Assembly (NCBI RefSeq): GCF_002234675.1
Contig: NC_019866.2
Span: 23,219,455 to 23,283,454 of the forward strand
Direction: 5' to 3'
DNA: 64,000 bases
Source: Oryzias latipes
Taxonomy: Eukaryota; Chordata; Actinopteri; Beloniformes; Adrianichthyidae
Shown: one piece after another, positions 34,236 to 45,544 of the stretch
Numbering within the stretch: the stretch's first letter is position 1
Layout: each line of letters begins with the position of its first letter
The notes under the pieces: generated by a model
What the model was told of the DNA's origin: nothing
The model's input: only the letters and a program-made list of their open reading frames with translations
The model's database searches: none
Position numbers and translations under genes: made by a program

Positions 34236-34767
34236 AGTTCTGGCCGTGAGTTTTTATATTTAAGCAAATATAAAGCAATAATAAAGTTGATATTTTAGCT
34301 GCCAGCTGTGTTCCTCTGTCCAGTAATTCAATTTCTTCTCCTTTCTTGTCAGTAAACCTCATGGATTTCTGTGTGGCCATCATAAGCGTGGCATCTGTGC
34401 TGAAATGACCTGTCGTCTGTTTAGCTGTGAGTCACAGAAGCATCACAGAGCGGGGATTAAATGTGACTGACATTTTTCTTTGGTTTGCAGTCATGCAGAG
34501 GTGCAGCGTTGCTGCAAGCTGCAGCAGAATGGAGTGTTTCCCAACAAAAATCAAAGGAAACGATGCTGATACACTGTAAAAGCAGGAAATAAGTCCAAAG
34601 TTATCTTACTCCACTGTAGGGGTGGGGGTATCGATCTGAGTATCGATAGTATCAATATAATGGTGAAGTATTGATACTAGCATGCTGAGATCAATACTTT
34701 TGTTGCAGTTTTTCTTCAATACGTACAGTAAAGAGCTTGAATTTACAAGTGCAAGTGCAGCGTCCGG

Positions 34768-34809
34768 ACGGACAGACAGACAGACAGACATGCAGGCAGG
34801 CAGGCAGGC

Positions 34810-34854
<45 letters not shown>

Positions 34855-34878
34855 GGCAGGCAGGCAGGCAGACAGACA

Positions 34879-34919
<41 letters not shown>

Positions 34920-34930
34920 ACAGACAGACA

Positions 34931-34983
<53 letters not shown>

Positions 34984-34994
34984 ACAGACAGACA

Positions 34995-35035
<41 letters not shown>

Positions 35036-35046
35036 ACAGACAGACA

Positions 35047-35127
<81 letters not shown>

Positions 35128-35134
35128 ACAGACA

Positions 35135-35226
<92 letters not shown>

Positions 35227-35301
35227 GGCAGGCAGACAGACAGACAGACAGACAGGCAGGCAGGCAGACAGACAGACAGACAGACAGGCAGGCAGGCAGG
35301 C

Positions 35302-35332
<31 letters not shown>

Positions 35333-35335
35333 TAG
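34768..35335. repeat. About 570-base mixed (CAGA)n/(CAGG)n tetranucleotide array
   Basis: Blocks of cagacaga alternate with blocks of caggcagg many times with almost no other change. All reading frames are open, giving artefactual QTDR/QAGR proteins on the plus strand and LSVC/LPAC proteins on the minus strand. It abuts the 3' end of the LINE fragment on the right. Confidence 0.95.
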
Positions 35336-35339
35336 CAAA

Positions 35340-35765
35340 ACACACACAACCACACACAATAAAATGACAGTTCATAAAATAAAATATCAGTTCATATCTG
35401 GCAGGTTCATTAAACAGCCTGATAGCTGAAGGGACAAATGAGTTCTTTAAGCGTTCTGTCCTGCAGCGCAGTGAAAGGAGCCGTTTACTCTGTGTACTCC
35501 TCTGTGCAGACATCGTGTTATACAAAGGATGTCTGGGATTGTCCAGGATGCTTTGCGTTAAGGCCCTCATCCTCTTCTGCAGCACAGTTCCCATAGAGTC
35601 CACCCTCCTCCCGATCACAGATGCACACCTCTTTATCAGTTTGTCCAACCGATTGCATCCCCTTGAGGTCATACTGCCACCCCAGCATACAACCCTGTAG
35701 AAAACAGCACTCGCCACAACCGACTGATAAAAGAGGAGGGGCATGTCGGTACACACATCAAAGGA
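35340..35765 (-). pseudogene. 5'-truncated L2-like LINE, C-terminal ORF2 fragment
   Basis: The minus-strand protein keeps the post-RT region of fish L2-like LINEs: CWGGSMTSR, RLDKLIKR, HPLYNTM, RLKNSFVPSAIRL. Translation ends near the FNEPAR block. The 3' end then runs into the tetranucleotide array, which is probably its expanded tail. Confidence 0.7.
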
Positions 35766-35929
35766 CCTTAGCTTTCTCAGGAAGAACAGCCAAAATACGC
35801 ACCCAGGGTTCTTATTACAGTGTTGCTTTCATTTTTTAATGCCCTTTTTAAAAATATTTGATTGTGGTGCTGTTATACTAACATTTCTGTTCGGTATCGG
35901 TATCGGCTATCGGGCCTGTAATTACTTGG

Positions 35930-37640
35930 TATCAGATCTGCCAACCATTGTCTTCAAAGAATTCTGGTTTAAGAAAATGCTCTGGTCACTAACACATTTT
36001 TTCAAACTGAGACCAGAGACTTTACTATAGAAAACTTTCTTAATAAGGTAATTTTGTTGCAAGACAGAAAATAAAACAATTTTTCATTAAACTAGAAGGA
36101 TCTGCATTTCCAGAAGAAAATGGAGGGTTGAATGTTGTAATGCTGAGCGGACATGAAACTTAAAGTGTATTAATTATTAATTGGAAAAATAAATAAAAAT
36201 AAAAAATAAAAAATGATCAAGGTTGATCATAAATAAAGTGAAAACAGCACAATAACAAAAAAGATATTTTTTTCTCCAGGAAAATTCTGAAAATCCTGGA
36301 ATTTCTTGAAAAGTCCAAGGATTTAAAGGACCAAAAGTTATAGCTGGAAAAAGCTGAAAGAGCTGAACATTTTAATAATTGAACGGTTAAAATAGCTGAA
36401 GAATTGTAGGAGTAAAGCGCCAAAAAATGGCGGAAGATACTATAATAAAGAAAGAGGAACGGGAAAATAATGGATTGACGGCGTAAAAGCTTTGAACCAA
36501 CAAGGATCTTTTTACTTTGTTAAAACAGTTTGCAGGGCAAAAACAACAAAAAATGTTCAAGTCTCTCACTAAACATTGATTCTCTCTTTTTTTTTTTTGA
36601 GAAATGTTTTCATGGAAATTATTTTAATTCAGAGTTTCAGAAGAATCCAAACAGAAACAGCCGATCCCTGGTCAGGCACGGCAGCGGAAGTGTTATGGTT
36701 TAAACTCAACGTGCTCAGTAGACAGTCGGGCCGGCTGTTTGACAGTTGAGATTGGATCAAGCGTCAAAATGTGTGACCCAGCAGAACCTTTTATTCTGAA
36801 TTATCCTGCCTATTGTGTCCACACCGATCCTGACACAGGAGTCCACTGTTGATGGAAATGAGGCTTTCATATGGAGGTTTCCTCAGAGATCTTTTTAGTT
36901 TCCATCAGATAAACTTCTCACTTTTTCGTCATGTTTGTTGCTAAATGTTCAAACTTGTGACTCTGAGGACGGTTGTGGATTCTTTTTTGTGCGTTTCATT
37001 TGCATTGTTGATGAACGACAGACTTGTGGTGCTGAGGATACTGCTCTGGTCTTCAATGGACCTTAATTAATTGAAAAGAGGCTCGTTGCACCTGATAATT
37101 TTACCCAAGCTTCGACAAAAAGGGTGAAGGAGGCAGAGAAGAACCTGGACGTTTCCCATCAACGGCTGATTAACTGGAGTTTGATTGAGGGTCAGGTGCT
37201 GACCCCGAATGGGAAAGTTTCAACAAACAATAAAAAGCTAAAAAGAAATAGGAAAAAAAACAGAATCTGCAGTGTGGAGGCACGTTAATTTTTCTTATTT
37301 AACCTTTATTTATCCAGGCCAGACAGATTAAGAAAATACATTCTTATTTTCAAATGTGGCCTGGCAAAAGGCAAGACCTTTACAGAGACAAAAAGATAAA
37401 AAAAATTAATAACTAGTTATAGTTAAAATATGTGTTAAACATAACTTTATTAGAAATGTAGAGTCCTAATTTATTCAGTGAATGTGTGCAGCTATTCAGG
37501 GCATCTGATGGTGAAACAGGCTCACATTACATGAATATTTCTTTAAAAAAAAGCCAAGGTTATAAAAGAAGACAAATTGAAAAAGTTAAAAAGTGAGCTG
37601 GATTCTGTAAAAAAAAACTTGAAAGGTTTGTTTTTTTTCA
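35930..37640. other. Intergenic, no gene seen
   Basis: The 36,660-37,210 part is non-repetitive with ATTA-type motifs and could be regulatory. A short tttaacctttatttatccag repeat fragment sits near 37,300. No coding sequence was seen. Confidence 0.35.
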
Positions 37641-37738
37641 AAGGTTTTGTTCATTAAATTTCATTTTAGTCAACGTCTGATGCATGAATCAAAGACCCGA
37701 TTTGTTTTTACCACCACAGAGGAACATATGTTCGTGAG

Positions 37739-37795
37739 TATGGTGCACGGTGGTGTAGTGGTTAGCACTCTCACCTCACAGCAAGAAATAGAAAA
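37739..37795 (+). repeat. SINE head fragment S4
   Basis: Only the box-A side remains (cggtggtgtagtggttagca, then ctcacctcacagcaagaa). The sequence after it is unrelated. Confidence 0.65.
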
Positions 37796-38086
37796 TGGCA
37801 TTTACTGGTTATGCGCTTTTCTACCTTCCTCAAAGGCCCAAAAGCAGGAAGAATCTCCACATAAAGTGTTTGCTCTTTCCTTCTCTGAAATATTTTTTTG
37901 TTATTTTTTTTTTGTGGAAATATATATATTAAAAAGAATTGGAGATGCATTTTAAAAAAACGTTGACAGATCTTTTCTGTGTCTGGACATATCTGCACAG
38001 AAGTGCAGAACAAAAACGTTTTCTGCAAAGTTTGATGCTCCGATGGTCTCGTTCAAACGTGACCTTTCCACTCAGATGATGCCGTT

Positions 38087-38592
38087 TTTAGCCAGAATCC
38101 TCCAGGACACCGTTTCCTGCAGAGCGGCACGAGTCGTTGGGAAGTTCACCTCCGGGTTGAGGGCGGGAACGTTGGTGTGGAGTGAGTCCGCCCCCTTTTT
38201 TCATCATCTCCTTGTTTACACTCTCTTCTGCTAGCTTACAGCCGTCCTCCAACCTAACATCATTGGTGCAACAGAAAAGGTGAGCCATATTGGAGCTGTC
38301 CAGACATACAGTTCCGATCCAGATTCCAGATTCTGATCCAGACTCCTCAGACGAGCAAAATCAAGGACGTACATGTTTTGTCTGCAAGTGGATGCATCAG
38401 GATGAAGCGGAGCAGGAAGACTTTGGCATCCTGGTTGTAGTTTTTGTACATAACAACTACAAGCAACCCTGCCCCCCCCCCCCCCCCCCCTCTTCTCCCC
38501 ATTTCTGTACAATCTTTTTCCAACAGAAATACTCAGAAATGCAGTTTATAAAAACACCAAAAACACCATTTTCATGGTAGTGGATCTTTAAG
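38087..38592 (+). repeat. Family Y repeat, copy 2
   Basis: The order of blocks matches copies 4 and 5: cctgcagagcggca, caacctaacatcattggtgc, gatccagattccag, gtctgcaagtggatgcatca, gaaatactcagaaatgc and a final ggatcttta. A poly(C) run lies at 38,468-38,490. Confidence 0.65.
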
Positions 38593-38594
38593 CA

Positions 38595-39420
38595 GAAAAA
38601 CCTGCAAAGATAAAAATCGTACTTTCCTGGCTTGAAGTTGAAAAAGTACTTTCAAACCTGCGGCTGAATTCAGAGATGTTCTGAAGGAGTCCTGTCCTTT
38701 TCCTCATTCATTTTCTACACTAATCCATCCTTGACAACATTAACTCAGTGCACATGATCAGACACCTTTCGTGGTATTATCTGCCTGACATATGCGTGCA
38801 AAGCGTATTAGTTTGTGTAATGAGGTATTAGTGAACAATCATTCTCCGTCTGATCCCCCGGAGTGAATTATCTTGTCTTCGTTTCTGCATTTTAAAGAGC
38901 TCGAGCACTCTCTTCCATCCTTCCCCAGGCTTGAGTTCTGACAGTAAGCCTGTCCACCTGGAGTCTAACCAGAACCTCGGCGTCCTTTGGAGAGGCCTGT
39001 CATCCTAAAGGTCGAGGGCAATCTGAGCTCTTAATCCTCAGAGTTTGAAACCAGATGAATGAGTTCACATGAAAAAACAACAGTGATGAGAATTGCATCA
39101 TATTTAACCAACTAAAACCTAAGATAATGTTTGCAAACAGACGGTAAAACCAGGAATTCTGGTGGGGTTTGTACTCTGTGGCTTGATTCAGTATTCCTGT
39201 CAATTTACATTCATTCATTGACATGAAAGTCTGATGGATAACTTTCTTAATCTTAGTTTTTCTGGATCATTTAACACCAATAATTGTTCTGTTTCTGTGT
39301 TTCTGCTTTGGCGCATTTCCTGTGTCAAAGGGCTCACAATAAGCTAAAGATATAGTGAAAAACTCAGTGGATGTCGTAAACACAGTGTTTGTTTCACTTC
39401 CCAGATTTTCATAGGCTGTC
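38595..39420. other. Intergenic; candidate conserved element 38.73-38.90 kb
   Basis: The 38,730-38,900 stretch is complex, non-repetitive sequence with tgacatatgcgtgcaaagcg and gtaatgaggtattag. It resembles vertebrate conserved non-coding DNA in texture only. No gene was seen. Confidence 0.3.
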
Positions 39421-39559
39421 AGGTAATTGTATTGGGGTGATAGACACACCTCATTGAATGTTTTCCACATGATGGTCTCACTGGGTTCAGTGTGTCTTAC
39501 TGATTGGAGCCAAAACCAAATGTCAACATTCTGTGGGTCTAAAAAGCTGATTTTAACCG

Positions 39560-41335
39560 TCAGTCATTCCAAGTTCCTCATTCTAACAGCCATGAACACA
39601 AGACGTCACGGAACGGACGAGCGGCACCACACGACCACAGCGTCATCAGGTTAGTAGCAGACAGTCAGGTGTTGCAGGTGAACTTCTCTCCAAGTGTCAT
39701 CAGCAGACTTGCATCAAGACTCTGAACTACCAACAGAGTTTGTGAACGACCCAGGAGTGGAGCCCCACCAGTGACAGACCACAACCATGACCAGAACCTC
39801 TGACCTCTGACCTCAGACATGGTTTAGCAAAACGCCACACAGCTGCAGGCCTGTTTACCAGATGTGAGGGGTAGTCGGGTCTCCAGACGAACCATTCGAC
39901 TGCACCACTTTGACTGGGATGACAGACGACCGCTGCAGGTGACTCCGCCCACATCAAGACACTGCTGTGAACGTTTGCAGTGAAGACCATGGGACCTGGA
40001 CGATGCAGCAACGGTCTACCGTCCTGTTCTCTGATGAGTGTCAGGTCACCGTGCAGAAACGATGGTCGTCAGCGTTGGTGAAGAAGGCGGGAATCAAGAT
40101 GGTCCCCAGGAGTCTCTTTGGTGGAGGAGGTACAACCGATTTGGTTATTGTAGATGGTCCAGTCACTGCAGATTCTAACCTCTGAGGCATCATAGAACCA
40201 TCATCATCCCCCAATTCCACCACCACACCCCCAACTTTCTGTTCATGGATGATAATGTCACCACACGCCCCTTACTCCGGCAGTAGGCAGCCTTTCCAGG
40301 TAACTGAACTGAATCATCTCACTTGTGTTGCAGTCCATTTAGCTGTTGCTGCTCAGTGCCTCTACAGCCAGAGTGGGAATCCCTGTTCTTGCCTGCCCAG
40401 ACCTTGCTGCATTTGCTGTCTCTGTTGCCCCTCTGGTGAGACAGCGTTTCAGTGGACGTGGATCCCAAGACCTTCATATTCTTTTTTTTTTCTGTTTCTG
40501 AAGCTGAACTAATATTTTTCTTGGATTCCCCAGCTGTGTGTGTCTCCCTCTCACCTCCTCTGAGTGTTTTCAGGTGCGTTCATGTGAGTGAGTGACACTG
40601 ACACTGATCCTCCATCTCTGTAAGGATATAATGGTTTGGTTTCCTTTGTCAGTCACTCCACTTTCAGGTTCAGGATCCCCAGCTGTTTTCAGTTCAGTTA
40701 ATTACCCTCAGCCTATTTAAGTGTCTTGGTTTCTGTTCATCCTTGTCAGGTCATCTGCTCTGTTTTGTCACTGGTTTGTTTCTCCCCATAGTTTTGTCAT
40801 GTTTCAGTTTGTTAAATGTTTTATTTCCTGTCACCAGGCTTGGTCTCCTGCATTTTGGGTCCTCCACCACCAGTTCCTGACAATCTCCTGGAATTAAACC
40901 TGTTCTCCATTTTCAGATCTTGACACTGCCTGGTGGAACAAAGAGTTATCACCCCAGACTCTCAAGGAACTTTTTGTCTTTTTAAATAAATACTGTTGTG
41001 TTGCCAGTTCTGAGCAGTGTACATCTCTGGGATCCAGTAATTCACAGACTGGGATGATCCAGCACATGGAGCTGGAATTGTCACAGCTGGACTTCAGGAA
41101 GTGGGAGTGGCTCATATGGTTTGGCCAGCATTGACCCCTGACCTGAGCCACATAGAGCACGTCTGAGACTGTGTGATCAGACCTCCAAGTGACCTGGCAG
41201 AACTGCATGTGGAAGAGTGGACTTCCTCAGAACATCATGAGGCCAGTGAAGAGCAGGAGACGGCGCTGTCATTGCAGCAAATGGAGGACAATTCTGCTAT
41301 TGAAGTGGTCAATTTGTATTTTTTTGGGTCTATTT
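39560..41335 (+). pseudogene. Second, divergent Tc1-like transposase relic, split
   Basis: Near 40,010-40,140 the frame gives STVLFSDECQVTVQKR and a later FGGGG, the first DDE segment. Near 40,240 it gives DNVTTRP, the second aspartate. After an insertion (about 40,285-41,035), WPALTPDLSHIEHV appears near 41,125 and the C-terminal AANGG-type end near 41,275. Stops and frameshifts abound. It is a different Tc1 lineage from that at 2,989. Confidence 0.65.
40285..41035 (+). repeat. Insertion inside the Tc1 relic
   Basis: Interrupts the transposase relic between its second aspartate and third motif. It contains a cagcctatttaagtgtcttg block and a tgcattttgggtcctcc block. A related tgcattttgggtct piece occurs at about 50,390. 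No open frame; class unknown. Confidence 0.4.
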
Positions 41336-41339
41336 TTAT

Positions 41340-41905
41340 AGTCTTAACTTTTAGGGTAATGTCAAAGTAATGAAAATTGTGTTTCATTAGAAATCAGACC
41401 AAATAGGAAAAGTGCTCATATCAATAACATCCATAACTTATTGTGAATAATGTATATGACACCGCTTCTCCTTTAGGGTCCCACTAGGCTTTGTTCTTGG
41501 CCATCTTCTCTTCTCAGCTTGTTACCATATCTCTGAGCTTCACTTTCCTTCTTTTTTCTTTTAAAACTTTTTTTTTCTTTGCCAAAGGCGCACAGTTCTT
41601 TCTGCCTTTTTCCCCAGAAGACACGACTGTGTCATCACACATCCCTGCTCAGATGAGAGAAAACGTCTTCACTCTCAGAGGCTGGAGTCTTGATCTTTCC
41701 TGCCAGCCCTTCCACACAGCAGAACTTCACCATCAACAGGCAGAATCCTGTAATGAACCAAAAAGCTGCTGCATGTCTCAGTTTTAATCAGCAAAAAATA
41801 CAATTTTCCCCCAACTGTACTTCCCCTTGATGTCCTTCTCCAGGTCTGCAGAACCGCAAAAGATCAACTCCTCAGCTTTGCACAGCGGCTTGGCTGTGAG
41901 GATTG
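41340..41905. other. Intergenic, no gene seen
   Basis: T-rich sequence with no recognisable features. Confidence 0.4.
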
Positions 41906-41909
41906 TGTA

Positions 41910-42082
41910 GTCCTTGTACTATCTTATGGGGTCCAGATGACCCCACCTTTTCATCGACGTGTTCTCCCTACCATAATAAAGGTGGAAAGATTTCATGTAA
42001 TCCATGGACACCAGTGAAGATCACAAATCATTGAAGAAAAAAGGTTCAGTGCACTGTCTAGTGGGGTCCAGATGACCCCACA
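41910..42082 (+). mobile_element. MITE family Z, copy 2
   Basis: Palindromic ends (tggggtccagatgacccca at both sides) enclose an interior almost identical to the copy at 17,590-17,780. Confidence 0.75.
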
Positions 42083-42243
42083 TCCAACGTTAACGTGCCT
42101 TAAGGCTGTCTTTTTCCCCACAAGACAAGGTTAATAAGACAGGTTAAGACAAGTGTTAATTTGTGTTTTTGAGGTATGTTTTTTTTTTTTGGTTGTGTTT
42201 TGCTTTGTACTGAGCCCGTGTCCTGACATTAAGTCATAAAAAT

Positions 42244-42435
42244 ATATCTTGTTTCCACAGATTAATATCTTGTTCCCACAGGTTATTATGTCGTTCGCAC
42301 GAAATACTATTCCGTTCCCACAAGATACTATTGCGTTCCCTCAAAATACTATTCCGTTCCCTCGAAATGATTAACTCGTGCGAACGCAATAATTATGTCG
42401 TTCGAACGCAATAATTAATCCGTTCGAACGCAGTA
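42244..42435. repeat. Subterminal tandem repeats, left arm, 9 units of 21-22 bases
   Basis: Nine diverged units carry a core like cgttc-NN-acgNaata. The outer six are 21 bases and the inner three 22 bases, the latter built on the self-complementary cgttcgaacg. They are placed like binding sites for a transposase or host factor. Confidence 0.75.
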
Positions 42436-42825
42436 ATTATTCACGTCATAAGTCATACACGCGGATATGCTCTCTGTACGCCGGCAAAATCCGCTTTCAG
42501 CGGTAACTTCCGTGTCTCTGTGACCCATATTCGTTCAAAAAAGGAACATGAAAAACAAAAATGATCACTTTATTACCGTCTCAATGAATATAAGAAAAAT
42601 ATCAATAGATTTATGATAACTAGGCTGCTTTGTCATACGATAGCTCCTGCTAGGCTCCTACTAGCGCCGCCGCAGAGCTCTTTGATGTATGCCGGCATTG
42701 TGGCAACTGGCTGGTCGGTTGACAGACAGCTGATATTGTAGTTTGGGGTCGAATAGGAATAATAATATTCAGGACTTGTCTTTTATTAACTTTAGCTGTC
42801 AGTCGCTTTACATTCGAAGGCTATT

Positions 42826-44089
42826 CAGGAATCAGGAATCAGGAATCAGGAAACTTTATTGTCATTTTATCATGATAAAACGAAATTAGGCTCTCTGGTC
42901 CCGGGCCAGCCGTTTACATTCAGACATAAATAATATATATCAATAATAATGTCAGTAAAATATCAGTCTGTTATGGTGTGGTTCCTGATGAGTATTGCAC
43001 AGAAGTATTTTTCAAATTGCACAGTATTTTATGTTAAGTATTGCACAGCCCTGTGATATTGCACTTGGGAATTAGCTTCTTGTCCATAGAGGGGGGGGGG
43101 GGGGGGTGCAGTGATCAACCGGAGTTAAGCAGTCTGACTGCTTCAGGAAAGAAACTGTTCCTCAGTCTGGTGGTCCTGCTCTTTATGCTCCTCAGTCTCC
43201 TGCCTGAGGGGAGCAGGGAGAACAGAGGGTGTGAGGGGTGGGTGGGGTCTTTCAGGATGCGAGAGGCCCGTTTCCTGCATCTGGTCGTATAGATGTCAGT
43301 GGTGGACGGCAGGCTGCAGCCCACAGTCCTCTGTGCAGCTTTGGTCACTCGTTGCAGAGCTTTCCTCTCTGCCGCAGAGCAGCTGCCGTGCCACACCGTG
43401 ATGCAGGAGGTCATGACGCTCTCCACCACACACCTGTAGAAGGAGGTCAGGACTGGGATCCCCATCCCAGCTCGCTTGAGCCTCCTCAGGAAATAAAGGC
43501 GCTGGTGTGCCTTCTTGACCAGGCAGGAGGTGTTGGTGCTCCAGGTGAGGTCGCTGGAGATGTGCACGCCCAGATACCTGAAGCTGGAAACCACTTCCAC
43601 CGCGTCCCCTCCGATGTGAATGGGGGGAGGGGGGCATCTGTCCTTCCTAAAATCCACGATCATCTCCTTGGTCTTCTTCCCATTGATGCAGAGGTTGTTG
43701 TCTCTGCACCAGCTCTCCAGATGTTCCACCTCCTGCCTGTAGTCAGACTCATCGTTGTTGGAGATGCGTCCAACCACAGCTGTGTCATCCGCAAACTTCA
43801 CGATCAGACAGCTGGGGTGACTCGCTGTGCAGTCGTGCGTCAGCAGGGTGAACAGGAGGGGGCTCAGCACACAGCCCTGGGGGGAGCCCGTGCTGAGGGT
43901 GATCGGGGAGGAGGAGACGTTGCGGATTTTTACAGACTGTGGTCTGTCTGTCAGGAAGTCCAAGACCCAGTTGCACAGAGTGGGGCTCAGTCCAAGTGTG
44001 TGTAGTTTCTGGGTGAGGGTCTGCGGGATGATGGTGTTAAAAGCTGATGTGAAGTCCACGAAGAGCAGTCGAACGTACGCCTATTACGC
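42826..44089 (-). mobile_element. 5'-truncated L2-like LINE inserted in the left arm
   Basis: Interrupts the left arm between ctatt (42,821-42,825) and ctatt (44,090-44,094), a 5-base target duplication. The right arm is the uninterrupted counterpart. On the minus strand it ends with acaataaag followed by a (ttcctga)n tail, typical of L2-like elements. Confidence 0.85.
43115..44059 (-). pseudogene. L2-like reverse transcriptase, C-terminal two thirds
   Basis: A 314-residue open frame starting inside the RT domain with DFTSAFNTI. It continues through [14 protein letters not shown] and the catalytic FADDTAV motif. The post-RT region holds [39 protein letters not shown] and the end [15 protein letters not shown]. 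The N-terminal endonuclease and RT start are missing, so the copy is dead on arrival. The frame is nonetheless free of stops, indicating a fairly recent insertion. Confidence 0.85.
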
Positions 44090-44561
44090 CTATTAGGCTA
44101 CATGCTAACTGACTAGCCGATCGATCATTTCCTGTTATTAATTTACGTCATAGATTTACAGCAGATACCTTCACATTTCTGTCTGTGTGTGTCTCATTAC
44201 ATTGCATTGAAGACACGGAGGATGTTTAGAGAACAGATTTATTTATTTCAAAAAGCACAAAAGCATCCATCGTATTGATTCACGTTCATTCACATGATCA
44301 TCTGTACGCCCTCAGTCATCTTGCTGCAAAAGCCGCTTCCTGGGGGGGGAGGAGGCAAGATGGCGGAATGAACGAACGTACTTTGCGGGCTCCGGTGTAA
44401 GATTTTTTTTTCTGTCCTTGTTTGTGAGTTTTTTTGCATTCTATAACCAAGAACACTGCAAGTTTTTTCTTTTTTTCTATTCAAAGTTTGTGAGAGGAAT
44501 CGCGGACTACCGTAAACTTAATTTTTTCTTCCTTTTGAAAATCGAAAGTAAGCTAACCAAA

Positions 44562-45410
44562 ATGCAAATGGACGAGCACGACTATTATTCCCAGTCCGAT
44601 ATTCACGAGATGACAGAGGAAGCTATTGAAGTCACTTCAGGGGATGGAGAAAGGTCCAAAGAAAAGTTAGTGAACCTTGCACACACTCCAGTCAAAGCTC
44701 CTCATCCTAAAAAGCAAAAGAAAGGGAGCGGGCAGAACGTGCAGGATGAAAGTATGTTTGAAAGAATTATGGAAGCCGTGGCCGCCCTGACGGAGAAGGT
44801 CGACATGCAAACGACCAAAATGGATGAGCAGACAGCCCTACTGAAAAAGTTTGACGAAAGAATTGATGCCAACTCAGAAGCTATAAAAAAGAATAAGGGA
44901 GTTCTAGAACACCTGGAGAAAAGAGTGGCTGAACTTCAAGGAGACAACAAGCGGCTAAAGGAAGCGGTGGCTGAGCATGCCCGCTACAAACGGAGGTGGA
45001 ATCTGCGGCTGAATGGTTTGGCTGAGAAGGATGGAGAAGACATCAGAGAAACCGTCATCGGCATCTTGACCAGGGTGGTTCCCATCGGCGCGGACCGCCT
45101 GCGAGAGGCGGTTGACACGGTCCATCGGTTGGGAAGAAAGGGGAGCGCGGCGACTTCCAACAATACGCCGCGGTCGATAATCCTGCAGTTTGTGTCCAGA
45201 GTGGTCCGGGATGACGTGTGGAAACGGTCAAGAGAGGCGAGAGTCTGCAAGGAAAAGCACATCCACTTCAAAGAAGATTTCTCCAAGGAGGACAGGGAGG
45301 CGAGAGCCAAGCTGTGGCCGCTGGTCCAAGAGGCGAGGAAGAGGGGTCAGAGAGCGTTCCTGAAGGAGGGGTACGCACTGATCGACAGTCGAAGAGTGGA
45401 CCCTCAATAG
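44562..45410 (+). CDS. LINE ORF1 protein
   Basis: RNA-binding chaperone that coats LINE RNA. The start chosen is the ATG at 44,562 (MQMDEHDYY), since the upstream in-frame extension is Phe-rich UTR-like sequence; this gives 282 residues. Residues 1-60 are acidic, then basic. About residues 65-145 form a long heptad-rich coiled coil (MEAVAALTEKV through RLKEAVAEH). The RRM-like core starts at RRWNLRLNGLAE. The basic C-terminal domain has FKEDFSKEDREAR and ends IDSRRVDPQ. The frame is intact. ORF2 follows 134 bases downstream. Confidence 0.8.
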   Translation: MQMDEHDYYSQSDIHEMTEEAIEVTSGDGERSKEKLVNLAHTPVKAPHPKKQKKGSGQNVQDESMFERIMEAVAALTEKVDMQTTKMDEQTALLKKFDERIDANSEAIKKNKGVLEHLEKRVAELQGDNKRLKEAVAEHARYKRRWNLRLNGLAEKDGEDIRETVIGILTRVVPIGADRLREAVDTVHRLGRKGSAATSNNTPRSIILQFVSRVVRDDVWKRSREARVCKEKHIHFKEDFSKEDREARAKLWPLVQEARKRGQRAFLKEGYALIDSRRVDPQ

Positions 45411-45544
45411 GTTCCAGTCAGTGAGAGTTAGTGTTCTGTTAGTTCATGTTCTTGGTGAAGAATGCTCATTGAATTGTCTGGTAAGGACAATATTGTTCAT
45501 TCCTGCACATCTTCTGCGGTTGCTGTGCTATTGGTAATCCCTAA

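Larger units (their letters stand above)
34614..35925. repeat. Host repeat with gtatcgat ends, split by LINE plus microsatellite
   Basis: gggggtatcgatctgagtat at the left and ggtatcggtatcggctatcgg at the right look like two ends of one AT-rich repeat. Between them lie the tetranucleotide array and an L2-like LINE fragment. The class is unknown. Confidence 0.35.

Noticed and set aside
34606-35756. Long open frames of 217-337 residues rich in QTDR/QAGR or CLSVCLPAC
   Set aside because: They are readings of the tetranucleotide array, open in every frame. Only the first part of the longest minus-strand frame (35,756 to about 35,340) is real, as LINE-derived protein.
43238-44005. 255-residue plus-strand open frame
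   Set aside because: Antisense shadow of the L2-like reverse transcriptase on the minus strand.
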